A stretch of 64,000 nt of DNA from Haladaptatus litoreus (GCF_900156425.1 NZ_FTNO01000003.1:310001-374000); one strand, 5' to 3'. Shown: positions 43,577 through 52,686, counted from the first letter of the stretch. Notes: generated from the letters alone by a model not told the origin. Translations and numbers: made by a program.

Positions 43577-43930
43577 TAACCCAACGGCTTTGCGGGGAGG
43601 CACGACGCGAACACGAACAGCGTTCAGGGCGACCTCCTGGAGGGAGCTGAGGGGCACGAAACTCCGATCGACCTCATCGTCTTCGACCTGTCATCTTCAC
43701 CCGTGGTGGATCTCGCGTCGGGAGAAATGTTCGAAGGCCTGCATCGTACCCTCAAGCTTCGTGGAATCGACCTCCGTTTGGGCGGGGTGAACGAGCAAGT
43801 ATTGGAAATGTTTGAGGCTGCGTCCTTAGACGAGCCGCTCGGCGATATCCACGAAGTTATCTATTCGCTATATTCGTTTCGAGAACGAGACTTCTCATAC
43901 ATCAGTGGTTCTTATGATGAGTTACAGTAG
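43577..43930 (+). pseudogene. STAS-domain remnant (SulP transporter C-terminus)
   Basis: The open frame reads ETPIDLIVFDLSSSPVVDLA, SGEMFEGLHRTLKLRGIDLR, LGGVNEQVLEMFEAASLDE. These are the core strand, loop and helices of a SulP-type STAS domain. The upstream part (VQGDLLEGAEGH) remains in frame but has no start codon or membrane domain. A broken end of a sulfate-type permease. An ATG at 43703 could start a shorter STAS fragment. Similar context to 15865-16197. Confidence 0.6.
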
Positions 43931-44027
43931 CAGAATGACTCATTGTAATTGTAGGATTCGTTTCTTGCTCAAGGGGGCGATGACTATCGGCGGCAACGCT
44001 AACTCGATCGGCAACCTATGACATGGT

Positions 44028-45212
44028 ATGGCAATGGGTGGGGAGAGATCAGAAGTGACACAAATCCGTATCGTGCGACCAGGTTTGAAATGGTGGATAG
44101 CCGGTTTGATCGTGTTCGGAATCATCGCTGCTGTCGCGTTCACGTTCTTGCCGTGGGTTGTGTTCGGATTATTCATCTACTACGTCGCACGTCCGATAAA
44201 CCGACGTCTTAATACTCGAATTAGGAGAGAAAATCTCTCGGCCGCAATCTCGCTGCTTCTTATTGTCGTGCCAATTGTTCTTTTCCTGGGAGTGTTCCTC
44301 TCGATCGCGATCAGCCAGCTAGCCGCTTTTGCAGCCTCGAATGCAGCCACACAACTCCTGCAGCAATTGCCGATTAATGTCGGGACGATCCCGAACGACC
44401 CAAATCAACTGCTCAACACGGCAACTAAGACGCTTGAAGACCCTTCGGTGCAATCAGCACTCACGGGTGCACAAGCCTTCGTCGGTGCCGCTGCATCAAG
44501 TGTTTTCATGATGTTCCTGTCGCTATTGCTGGGCTTTTTCCTCCTAGTCAATGACGAGCGCCTCGCTCAGTGGGGTAGAGAGCAGATTCTCGGAGATGAT
44601 GCGCTATCTATTGATTTCCTTGCGGCAGTCGATGAAGGACTCAACTCCATCTATTTCGGCTACACGTTGACCATCTTCGTCATCATGATACTGACCGCCA
44701 TTATCTACAACGTGTTCAATTTCTTCGCGCCAGGAAGCCTTCTCATTCCAGTGACAATACTACTGGCGGTCATCACTGGCATCTTTACGCTCGTGCCATT
44801 AGTCGGTCGATCCGTCATCTATCTTGCGATCGCTGCCGTCCTCGCAGTGGAAGCGATTCAACAGAATCCAACCGCCCTCTGGTACCCGCTCGTGTTCTTC
44901 TTGTTCATGACGCTGGCGTTCGATAACATTGTTCGAACCTACATCCGTCCGTACCTCTCCGGGAAAATGTTCCACCTCTCGCTCGTTATGTTCGCCTATC
45001 TGCTCGGCCCGATCCTGTTTGGCTGGTACGGCATCTTCCTCGGCCCGCTTCTGATGGTCATCGTCGTCCAATTCTTCCAGGTCGTCGTCCCAGGACTTCG
45101 TGGCGAGGAATCGAGATCCCGAGTCGACATCGAGCCGACGACTGTTCAGGAGACGGATGATGATTTCGACGACATGACGAGGAGTGGCGAAGCCACTGAC
45201 GGTGGCCGGTGA
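44028..45212 (+). CDS. AI-2E family transporter
   Basis: 394 aa (ATG 44028 or 44034). Eight membrane segments. Family features are FGLFIYYVARPINRRL near segment two, FMMFLSLLLGFFLLVNDERL in the middle and GYTLTIFVIMILTAIIYNVF. A charged cytoplasmic tail follows (EESRSRVDIEPTTVQETD). The family includes Na+/H+ and autoinducer exporters; the substrate here is not identifiable. Confidence 0.88.
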   Translation: MAMGGERSEVTQIRIVRPGLKWWIAGLIVFGIIAAVAFTFLPWVVFGLFIYYVARPINRRLNTRIRRENLSAAISLLLIVVPIVLFLGVFLSIAISQLAAFAASNAATQLLQQLPINVGTIPNDPNQLLNTATKTLEDPSVQSALTGAQAFVGAAASSVFMMFLSLLLGFFLLVNDERLAQWGREQILGDDALSIDFLAAVDEGLNSIYFGYTLTIFVIMILTAIIYNVFNFFAPGSLLIPVTILLAVITGIFTLVPLVGRSVIYLAIAAVLAVEAIQQNPTALWYPLVFFLFMTLAFDNIVRTYIRPYLSGKMFHLSLVMFAYLLGPILFGWYGIFLGPLLMVIVVQFFQVVVPGLRGEESRSRVDIEPTTVQETDDDFDDMTRSGEATDGGR

Positions 45213-45426
45213 TTGCGGGGAATCTGATTGTCACTCTCTCTGAATAGAGTTTTTAAGCTGTCACTGTGGTATCAACTCAACCACTGGCAAAATTATAAAT
45301 ATAGTCACACACCAAATACGCTTGTTGGACTCTCCTAGTTCTGCCTAATGCAACACGGAGCACTGGTTCGATTTCAACTAATTCACCTCTTATGTACAAG
45401 TGGACCAGGTTTACTATCGCTTGATT

Positions 45427-45481
45427 CTATAACTCGAAGTGGAAATGGGTAGGTCGCCGCGCTCGGCGAAGCACGAAACCT
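45427..45481 (+). repeat. Dispersed GAAGTGG-box repeat (copy with downstream homology)
   Basis: CTATAACTCGAAGTGGAAAT (45427-45446) is followed by 30 bp (45452-45481) that match 54249-54278 on the minus strand at 26 of 30 positions. It may be a truncated gene start or leader. The rest of 45213-45530 holds no supported gene. Confidence 0.45.
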
Positions 45482-45530
45482 GCCTCTTCGAGAGGAAGAT
45501 TATGTTTCAGCAGGCGTCCTTTTCACTGTA

Positions 45531-45548
45531 GATGACATATATGTCATC
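45531..45548. promoter_or_regulatory. 18-bp perfect palindrome GATGACATATATGTCATC abutting the start codon
   Basis: Perfect inverse arms end immediately before the ATG at 45549. As the mRNA of this gene would be nearly leaderless, the palindrome overlaps the transcription start and looks like an operator. Confidence 0.5.
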
Positions 45549-46580
45549 ATGAACGACGCAGACGAGGACGAATCAATGGTCGGGCGAATGGATGAGTCCC
45601 GAATTCGATTTTGGTTTCTCCTTGATGGGGATCGGTGGGTAATTACTGGCATGCTCACGCTTGGTCTGTTCGTTATCCTCGTCGTTGCTGGGACAGTTGG
45701 CCCCTCATCGTTTCGCTCGGTCATGAGCAACACAAATCAAGTTGGGATTGCATTCCAGGCATTCATCGCGTCGCTCATCACCGGTGTGACGCTCGTCGTC
45801 ACCATCGGTCAGCTAGTCCTCTCACAGGAACTCGGATCGCTAAAAAGTCAGCGGGAACGAATGAAGGCTACCGTAGAGTTTCGTCAAGACATCACTAGTT
45901 TGATCGGGTCCATCGGGCTTCCTGATCCCGCGGCATTTCTCCGTCAGCTTATTCTGACAAGCAAAGGTCGTGCCGAGGCGCTCGAAGACGTTCTTGCAGA
46001 GAACAACGATGACGAACTACGTGACCAGGTCGATCAATTCACTGCGGCTCTCATCGAAAATGCTATCGAGGTCGAAGAGCAGCTGGCGGACACCGAGTTC
46101 GGTGAATTCGATCTCTTACGCACAGCCATGAACTATAACCATTCGTGGAAGCTGTACGGTGCCCTATGGCTCCGATCGGAGTACGAAGACAGTCTCGACG
46201 ATGAGGAACGAAGTGCATTCGATGAATTAATCGACGTGCTCATGTTTTTCGGTCCGACACGCGAGCATTTCAAAGCACTCTACTTTCAGTGGGAACTCGT
46301 CCGCCTCATCCGATCGATTCTGATTACCGCATTTCCTGCATTAGCCGTCGCGATTGTGACACTACTCTATCTGGCACCGACCTCGTTTCCGGGCGTGACC
46401 CTCGGCGTCGCAAATATCATCTGGGTCGTTAGTGCGTCCTCAGCTATCTCTATCGTCCCATTTTTTGTGCTGACCTCTATTGTCCTGCGAATCGCGACGA
46501 TTGCGAAGCGGACGAGTGCGATCGGACCGTTTATCCTGCACGAATCGGACCGTGGCGATGATATCGACCTTGAGAATTAA
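45549..46580 (+). CDS. Haloarchaeal membrane protein with long cytoplasmic loop
   Basis: 343 aa. Two N-terminal membrane segments (MLTLGLFVILVVAGTVGP, IAFQAFIASLITGVTLVVTI) and two C-terminal ones (FPALAVAIVTLLYLAP, VANIIWVVSASSAISIVPFF) flank an acidic coiled region of about 170 aa. VLSQELGSLKSQRERMKA is a family-typical segment. No catalytic motif or known name. Directly preceded by an 18-bp palindrome. Confidence 0.7.
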   Translation: MNDADEDESMVGRMDESRIRFWFLLDGDRWVITGMLTLGLFVILVVAGTVGPSSFRSVMSNTNQVGIAFQAFIASLITGVTLVVTIGQLVLSQELGSLKSQRERMKATVEFRQDITSLIGSIGLPDPAAFLRQLILTSKGRAEALEDVLAENNDDELRDQVDQFTAALIENAIEVEEQLADTEFGEFDLLRTAMNYNHSWKLYGALWLRSEYEDSLDDEERSAFDELIDVLMFFGPTREHFKALYFQWELVRLIRSILITAFPALAVAIVTLLYLAPTSFPGVTLGVANIIWVVSASSAISIVPFFVLTSIVLRIATIAKRTSAIGPFILHESDRGDDIDLEN

Positions 46581-46787
46581 ATGGAACTTATACGATACTT
46601 TCCGATTATACCGTGGTACGCTCCGTGAATGTGCATTTCTATCGCGGATTTCGGCTGTCTACTTGAGGCTGATACGGTTCATATGATCCTGATTTATTTG
46701 TTGATAGCGACCTCGGTGAGCCAACTGCTCCACGAATGGGATTCACCGAAAGAAAGCGGTTTGTCTATGATTGCATTACGGTGAGCT

Positions 46788-47179
46788 ATGGGGACTTCGT
46801 GGGCGAACTGGGAACACGTGACCAAAATCGTTGATCCCACAACCGACACAATCGAACACGACGGTAAAACCCAAACCGTTGATCTGATTGGTCTGACGGT
46901 GCCTGAGAGCGGAACAGTCCACAAACGGGAGTTGCAGACGACCAAATCACAGTTAGATTACAGTGTTGTGACCGTCGTCACTGATCCAAAGATCGCGAGT
47001 GACAGTGACGGACACTACAGGCGTATGTCTTTACCGGCAATTGGCTCTACAACACCCAGTTGCTCCGGTCGGGCTATGCACGGGTGGCAGACGGCCAGTT
47101 CAGCAAGCGAGCAGAGTTTAAGCGAAAGCAACAGGAGGCTAAGCAAGGTGGATACGGCCTTTGGAACACGAATGCATGA
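46788..47179 (+). pseudogene. Staphylococcal-nuclease-like (SNase) gene with frameshift
   Basis: The first frame has the SNase N-terminus (VTKIVDPTTDTIEHDGKTQT, VDLIGLTVPES). About residue 78 it shifts to a second frame that completes the fold: AYVFTGNWLYNTQLLRSGYA, RVADGQFSKRAEFKRKQQEA, KQGGYGLWNTNA (stop 47177-47179). The catalytic Arg normally in RLIGVDTPE is Asp (VDLIG), so even an unshifted protein is probably inactive. One-base shift near 47020. Confidence 0.7.
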
Positions 47180-47234
47180 CTCAGGAGATGATGGTATGAA
47201 AATATTTATTTTGTAAAAAATCTATTACTAAATT

Positions 47235-47450
47235 GTGTATTTACGTTATCGTCTTCTCATCTGGGTATATTTGATTTGGATCACAGCAGTAATACTGCAT
47301 ATTTGTGCCCAGGTGGGACTACTTCCCCTCTATGACGTCGTCAAACAAACCGTCTTGGTTGGTGCGATGATTGGGGTGAATGTCGGGACAATACGAATCC
47401 TCATCCGTGGTGCTACCCACCTCCGAACACTCGTCGATAACCATCAATAG
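47235..47450 (+). CDS. Small two-helix membrane protein (hypothetical)
   Basis: 71 aa, GTG start. Two hydrophobic stretches (LLIWVYLIWITAVILHI; QTVLVGAMIGVNVGTIRILI). No family recognised; sequence is AT-rich relative to neighbours. Weak support. Confidence 0.35.
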   Translation: MYLRYRLLIWVYLIWITAVILHICAQVGLLPLYDVVKQTVLVGAMIGVNVGTIRILIRGATHLRTLVDNHQ

Positions 47451-47833
47451 CATGGCGTTCACTAGTTTACTGGTGTAACCAGCTTTGACTACCTACTGCT
47501 GCCTGTTGCACTAAGCAGAACAAAGAGAGTCTGGCAAACACATCGAATTTGTATACTTCCGTTTATGTTTATACGGCGTCAACAATTACTGATAAACGTG
47601 GCCAAACGACGAATATCTACAATTGGATTGATTCAGTAACTGTCGAGCAAACAGTGTAGTGACAGTGATTTGCCTATTGTCCAGTCAAGGTCTCTATAAC
47701 AATTAGGGAAGGAGTCGAAAAACCATACACAGGATAAGGTATGAATCGACGAAGACGACATTCGACCGCAGACTTCCCAAACAGGTTGCCCATTCACACC
47801 TTGTCCGCTTGCTCTCATTCATAGTATCACCAC

Positions 47834-47955
47834 GAACGGGTTGCTCGCTGGTATGAGTACCACCAAATACGAGATCTGGATCTGACTTGCACCGGATTGG
47901 TTCTCTGTTTGGTGGTGGCCAAACGGCCTTGGTGGTTCGAATCCATCCCCGTTCA
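47834..47955 (+). tRNA. tRNA-like element with variable arm and a 46-nt anticodon-loop region
   Basis: The 5' GAACGGG (47834-47840) pairs perfectly with CCCGTTC (47948-47954), followed by discriminator A. The T arm is exact: GGTGG, loop TTCGAAT, CCATC (47931-47947), directly joined to the acceptor. The D arm is GCTC, loop GCTGGTAT with GG, GAGT (47843-47858). A long variable arm GGCC-AAAC-GGCC (47917-47928) marks a class II tRNA. Anticodon stem CCACC/GGTGG pairs, but the loop between (47865-47910) is 46 nt and lacks a U33 next to the stem. It could be an intron-containing gene, an insertion in a tRNA, or a tRNA-derived plasmid element. Anticodon not assigned. Confidence 0.45.
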
Positions 47956-48122
47956 TTTCACTTCTTTGTGTCCTAGCTCATCATATATTCGGTGTATGTT
48001 AATGGTTGTCAAGGTCATTTCAAAGGATGGAGTCCATTTATATTTTAATTAGTCATTACCATAATTTCGCGCTATTCAGGGAGTGTATAACAAATGAGGT
48101 TTCTCGCTATTCTCGGTATGTA

Positions 48123-50279
48123 ATGACGCGAAACCAATCCGGTGCACAAGAAGAAAAATCTACAAACGATGCTGAATCAAACGATCGAACAACTTCCCGA
48201 CGCTCAGTCCTCCACGGAATGGGCGCACTCGGCGCCACAGGACTACTTGGCAAGGCCGGGCTCGCGGAGGCCTCCAATGGCGCACTCGGGAACGTGCCGA
48301 CGCAAGTCGCTGACGTAAACCAAACTTCACCCGAACTCGAAAAATGGGTGGACGAAGTGCCACGTCCAAGCGTTCTGAAACCGGATGGCCGCAAAAAGGG
48401 GAAGTCCTATTACGAAGTGGACATGCGGCAGGTGGAACAACAACTCCACCGCGACCTGCCACCCACGACTGTATGGGGCTACGAAGGACAGTATCCTGGT
48501 CCGACAATCGAAACCAAGCGTGGTGAAGACGTCTACGTCAAGTGGAAGAACAACCTTCCAGAGGAGCACTTGTTGCCGGTCGACGAGACGCTCCACGGCA
48601 CCGGGCCAGATGTCCCGGACGTGCGCACGGTTACACACCTCCACGGGGCGAACGTCGAACCCGAGAGTGATGGTGGTCCGGAAGCCTGGTTTACGCAAAA
48701 CTTCGAGGAAGTTGGTCCAACCTTCGAGAAAAAGACGTACTGGTATGCCAATGAACAGCCATCCACCTCACTCTGGTATCACGACCACGCGCTTGGGATT
48801 ACTCGATTGAATGTCTACGCGGGCCTCGCAGGCTTTTACTTCATTCGTGGGAAGCACGAACGCGCCTTGGATCTTCCTAAAGGTGAGTACGAAATCCCCC
48901 TCGTTTTCCAGGACCGAACGTTCAACGACGATGGCTCGCTGTTCTACCCGAGTGGACCCGAGGAGGATGAGGGTGAGCCGAACCCCGATCCGAGCGTTGT
49001 CCCCGAGTTCTTTGGTGACACATCGGTTGTGAACGGGAAAGCCTGGCCGCGACTCACGGTCGAACCACGTAAATACCGCTTCCGAATGCTCGCTGGGGGT
49101 AACAGCCGATTCTTCAACCTCAAGCTCTTCCAGTACGACGAGGAAACGCAGACGATCGGCGATCCTGGTCCGACGATGACCCAGATCGGCAGTGATGGTG
49201 GCTTCCTCGAGAAACCAGTCGAGATTAGCGATCGATTGCTTCTCGGACCTGCGTTCCGAGCTGACATCATCATCGACTTCTCCAAGTACGAAGGCCAGTC
49301 GCTGCTTCTGCATAACAACGCACCATCACCGTTCAGTGGTGTGGCTGGCGAGGATCCCGACGACGTGCAGCCGCTTCCGGAGATCATGCTGTTCGATGTC
49401 CAAGAAAAGAACAAGCGATGCAAGCGCGACCGGAGCCGCATTCCCAAACGGCTTGCTCGTGTTCCGGAAATCAACCCAGACAAAGCCGTTGAGGAACGTG
49501 AACTGCCCCTCGTTGAAGGCGTAGACGAGTACGATCGACTCAAACTCCTGTTGGGAACGCGAGAACATCCAAATGGGTTGAATTGGGATGCTCCCATTAC
49601 TGAAGATCCCAAGGTAGGCACGACGGAAATTTGGGACCTAATCAACACCACCGTCGATACACACCCCATCCACCTGCATCTCGTGCAGTTCCAAGTATTG
49701 GGTCGCCGGCCGTTCGACGTCGATCAATACAATGCAGATCGAGAGAGCGGCAGTGTCGGTCCAATCAGCGACTACTACACGGGAGAGCTTGAACCACCAG
49801 CTGCGAACAACCGTGGATGGAAAGATACCATCGATGCCGATCCCGGCTATGTGACACAGGTCATCGCGCACTTCGGGAAGTTCAAAGGGCTGTTCAAGGA
49901 CTTCACTGGTGAGTACCCATGGCACTGTCACATCCTCGAACACGAGGATCACGAAATGATGCGTCCGTATGAAGTGCTACCGCGAGAAGATGGCAATAAT
50001 CTCTTCCCCGATCCACTGGTGGCGAAAAAGGGTGGACGAACCTTGTTCAAGATTGGTCCGCCACAGGATCTCGATGGCGACGATCTATATGAGGACGTCA
50101 ACGGTGATGATGAATTCGACATCGAGGATGCGATCGCCCTTGGCCAGGTTGCGTGGGCATACGAGAACGGCTATCTCGAGCTCTCTGACGAGCAAGTTGC
50201 CGCACTGGATGCGAATGGTGATGGTGAATTGACGACCCAGGACGCGATTGCCCTCGGTCGGATGGCACTGTTCGGCTAA
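48123..50279 (+). CDS. Tat-exported multicopper oxidase with C-terminal dockerin repeats
   Basis: 718 aa from ATG 48123. Twin-arginine signal TSRRSVLHGMGALGATGLLG. Copper sites: THLHGAN (171-177), WYHDH (218-222), HPIHLH (514-519) and HCHILEHEDHEMM (601-613, with the Met of the type-1 site), as in CotA/bilirubin-oxidase-type laccases. The last ~60 residues are two dockerin-type calcium repeats (DVNGDDEFDIEDAIALGQ from D658; DANGDGELTTQDAIALGRM from D696). It oxidises Cu(I) or phenolics outside the cell. The dockerin tag predicts docking to a cohesin partner not seen in this window. TATA-like TTATATTTTAATT lies upstream. Confidence 0.9.
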   Translation: MTRNQSGAQEEKSTNDAESNDRTTSRRSVLHGMGALGATGLLGKAGLAEASNGALGNVPTQVADVNQTSPELEKWVDEVPRPSVLKPDGRKKGKSYYEVDMRQVEQQLHRDLPPTTVWGYEGQYPGPTIETKRGEDVYVKWKNNLPEEHLLPVDETLHGTGPDVPDVRTVTHLHGANVEPESDGGPEAWFTQNFEEVGPTFEKKTYWYANEQPSTSLWYHDHALGITRLNVYAGLAGFYFIRGKHERALDLPKGEYEIPLVFQDRTFNDDGSLFYPSGPEEDEGEPNPDPSVVPEFFGDTSVVNGKAWPRLTVEPRKYRFRMLAGGNSRFFNLKLFQYDEETQTIGDPGPTMTQIGSDGGFLEKPVEISDRLLLGPAFRADIIIDFSKYEGQSLLLHNNAPSPFSGVAGEDPDDVQPLPEIMLFDVQEKNKRCKRDRSRIPKRLARVPEINPDKAVEERELPLVEGVDEYDRLKLLLGTREHPNGLNWDAPITEDPKVGTTEIWDLINTTVDTHPIHLHLVQFQVLGRRPFDVDQYNADRESGSVGPISDYYTGELEPPAANNRGWKDTIDADPGYVTQVIAHFGKFKGLFKDFTGEYPWHCHILEHEDHEMMRPYEVLPREDGNNLFPDPLVAKKGGRTLFKIGPPQDLDGDDLYEDVNGDDEFDIEDAIALGQVAWAYENGYLELSDEQVAALDANGDGELTTQDAIALGRMALFG

Positions 50280-50375
50280 CGAATCTTCGAAGTAGCATTC
50301 TTCTTTCTCTCGATGAGAGGGGCTCTGGCTACTGGCCCTGTCCGATTCTAAGATGCTGTTTACTCCGTTTCACCC

Positions 50376-51281
50376 TCAGCTCAGCCATTTACTGATGATT
50401 GGTGCCCCGACAGCCGTTCCGACAGCGATTGCTGTGCCAAGAAACGTGAAGAGATACGGTACGTCAAGGATGTACACTGCACCGAAGATTCCAGTAGCAA
50501 TCACACCCACGAAGAGTGCAACGATGACTTCTCGTCTAGTTGATGGCTGGTTTGGGATCGCTTCAGCAGCAGTTCGCCAGACGATCCAGCCGCCAACTGC
50601 CCCTCCAATGGCGACCACACTTTCGAACGTCAGGTTCACGAACAATCCGACGCTTCCAATCACAACCGCAGTAAGTAGTACCCGTTCCGGGTGAGTTTCA
50701 TTCTCGGCCAGCCAGTAGAGGATCCCGAGGACGACTATTCCAAGGATAATACCAGCGAGGACATCGACGAAGTAATGGACGCCGAGGACGAGTCGTGACA
50801 GTGAGACGAGTGTAACGACTACTCCAGCGATACCGAACCGCACTCGGTATGATCCACGATCTATGACGAGTGCCAGGCCACCCCAGACCATCGTCGCCCC
50901 CAGTGCATGCCCACTCGGAAATCCGGGTCCTTTAGCGGTCGTAATAATGATGAACAGATCCGCGAATATCGACGGAATCCATCGGAGTGGGGGCGGGTCA
51001 GTCGCTCCAGGTGGTCGTGGGAGCAGCAATACACTCTTTAGAACCCCAATAAGCGCGACATACGTGAGTACAAGCCCAATAATGAACACCCCTCGACGGC
51101 GGTCGATTCCCATGTATGGGACGTATTCACCGCCGACATACAGAACACCACTAAGGAGAAAAAGGAACCAGACATCACCCAGCTGAGTGATTAATGCGAA
51201 CAAGAGAATGACTACCCAGGGTGCCTGGCTACCTAGCAGGCCAGGAAGAATAATTCCATATCCAACTATGAAGATATTCAT
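50376..51281 (-). CDS. PAP2-family membrane phosphatase
   Basis: 301 aa with about eight membrane segments. The three phosphatase motifs are visible: KSVLLLPRP (K-x6-RP), FPSGHALGAT (PSGH) and SRLVLGVHYFVD (SR-x5-H-x3-D). It dephosphorylates lipid phosphates such as polyprenyl diphosphates. Length and motif spacing are normal. Confidence 0.9.
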   Translation of the reverse strand: MNIFIVGYGIILPGLLGSQAPWVVILLFALITQLGDVWFLFLLSGVLYVGGEYVPYMGIDRRRGVFIIGLVLTYVALIGVLKSVLLLPRPPGATDPPPLRWIPSIFADLFIIITTAKGPGFPSGHALGATMVWGGLALVIDRGSYRVRFGIAGVVVTLVSLSRLVLGVHYFVDVLAGIILGIVVLGILYWLAENETHPERVLLTAVVIGSVGLFVNLTFESVVAIGGAVGGWIVWRTAAEAIPNQPSTRREVIVALFVGVIATGIFGAVYILDVPYLFTFLGTAIAVGTAVGAPIISKWLS

Positions 51282-51413
51282 TCCCCACTCTCTACCTCAG
51301 ATATCTCGTCCTGTAAGTCCGGCAATTAACCTCGGTTGCATGTCTGTACACGTGGAACTAGGCAAGACTGATCCATAAATTCTACTTCCCCGAGGATAGT
51401 GACTTTCCGTCTT

Positions 51414-51533
51414 CCACTGCCGCTTATACTGCCCACAGGAAGTAAACTACCCAAAACCACCGATTTTCGAAAATTGATCTCGCCGCCGTCGCACGTTCTA
51501 CTTTGGTTACCAAACCAATCACGCATCTTGAAA
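51414..51533 (-). repeat. 120-bp inverted repeat, right copy
   Basis: Reverse complement copy of 41898-42018 (about 89% identical by hand). The GAAGTGG-type box appears here as TATAAGCGGCAGTGG on the minus strand (51414-51428). Flanks diverge outside the 120 bp. Confidence 0.7.
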
Positions 51534-51728
51534 GGGGGCGAAGTATCTGAAAACAGTCTATTTCCCATTTATTCTGCTATTATATTTAATTTAGTGAAGC
51601 GAGTGGAACGAGCAAATTGAATGACCATCTAGAAAAATGGGTAAAGAATAGAACGGATAGGACGAGTAGCGAGCCCTCTTACAACAGATACCATAAAACA
51701 TTATATATGTTTATCTCTTTATTAGAGT

Positions 51729-51953
51729 ATGCTTAGTCTCTTCGTCGGCTTATTTGCCATCGGTTTTGGTATCCTGAGCATTATCCGCCCACAATTGCTG
51801 TTCAACCTCCGCCACCCTGTCTCAGTCACACCTGAATCCAGCTTGAACGAAACGGGTGTCTTCCTCTATCGTGTCGGCGGTGTCTTCTCAATTCTGGTTG
51901 GTCTTTGGGTAATCTCTGCATGGGGACAACCACTACGAATGGGTTTCTTGTAG
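51729..51953 (+). CDS. DUF6199-like small membrane protein
   Basis: 74 aa with two membrane segments (SLFVGLFAIGFGILSIIRPQ; LYRVGGVFSILVGLWVIS). The RPQLLFNLRHP turn and YRxGG motif resemble DUF6199 members as I recall them. Unknown function. TATA-like TTATATATG lies about 20 nt upstream. Confidence 0.6.
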   Translation: MLSLFVGLFAIGFGILSIIRPQLLFNLRHPVSVTPESSLNETGVFLYRVGGVFSILVGLWVISAWGQPLRMGFL

Positions 51954-52081
51954 CGAGATTGGTAGTCATTCTAAGAAATCAAACCTTACAATCTACTTAT
52001 CTATATAATTATAGAATGCATTATGGTAAATGTTATGCGGACACGCCAATGATCAGCGAGAAAATAATGCAGACGGCATGG

Positions 52082-52303
52082 TTATCGAGACAATCGGTAA
52101 GATCGTCGTTCAAGCAGCTCGTCCATCAGTAAATCAATTCGGCGGAAGAGAAGCAGTACGTTCACCACCGCTAACACCACTAGGGTGATGAGTCCAAGGT
52201 CTAACGATGCAGTGTATTGGAGTCCTCCAAACAGCACGAGTACAACTGCAGTTGCTGACCCACTCTCTGCTAAATACCATGCTGCATGCCGGAGATATCC
52301 CAT
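52082..52303 (-). CDS. Small membrane protein, hypothetical
   Basis: 73 aa. Two hydrophobic segments (ATAVVLVLFGGLQYTASLD, LITLVVLAVVNVLLLFRRID) and a basic amphipathic tail (LLMDELLERRSYRLSR). No family recognised. It is the only open reading of this stretch with coding-like hydrophobicity. Confidence 0.5.
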   Translation of the reverse strand: MGYLRHAAWYLAESGSATAVVLVLFGGLQYTASLDLGLITLVVLAVVNVLLLFRRIDLLMDELLERRSYRLSR

Positions 52304-52314
52304 ACTTTCTGGTT

Positions 52315-52602
52315 CTACAGGACTAAGATTGTTGCTAAGAGACTATAATCTATCGTTACATGCTGTCCATCCCGCATTTCTACTAACTTACTGTGAAAAA
52401 GAATTGTCCGCACAGAGCGACGCACGATAAGATCGACCGCTATTGCACCCTCGATGATGCCGATCAACAGCCGTCTAGCCCCATCATTTTCAAGCAGTCG
52501 CGCCGCAACCCGATCCGCATCGATCTCATCGTCCCGTGTCTCCTCCAGGGCAATTGCAAGTTCACTATGGAGCGCATCGAAGAGGGCCGTCTCCCGGAGC
52601 AT
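52315..52602 (-). CDS. Hypothetical acidic protein downstream of a TTAGTA dyad
   Basis: 95 aa from ATG 52602 (an ATG at 52626 would add eight). Helical (ETALFDALHSELAIALEETR, DEIDADRVAARLLENDGARR, IGIIEGAIAVDLIVRRSVRT). No family recognised. The 17-bp dyad at 52670-52686 lies 67 nt upstream, in the place of a promoter/operator. The last ~25 residues look less conserved. Confidence 0.45.
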   Translation of the reverse strand: MLRETALFDALHSELAIALEETRDDEIDADRVAARLLENDGARRLLIGIIEGAIAVDLIVRRSVRTILFHSKLVEMRDGQHVTIDYSLLATILVL

Positions 52603-52669
52603 ACTAGACGCTTCGCGAGAACACACTGTAAAGAATTGCCAGCCAAACTGGAAGTGAATACATACATCG

Positions 52670-52686
52670 TTAGTATGATCTACTAA
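52670..52686. promoter_or_regulatory. 17-bp dyad TTAGTA-N5-TACTAA (fourth copy)
   Basis: TTAGTATGATCTACTAA with perfect 6-bp arms, between the hypothetical gene at 52602 (minus) and the zinc-finger gene ending at 52759. Confidence 0.45.
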
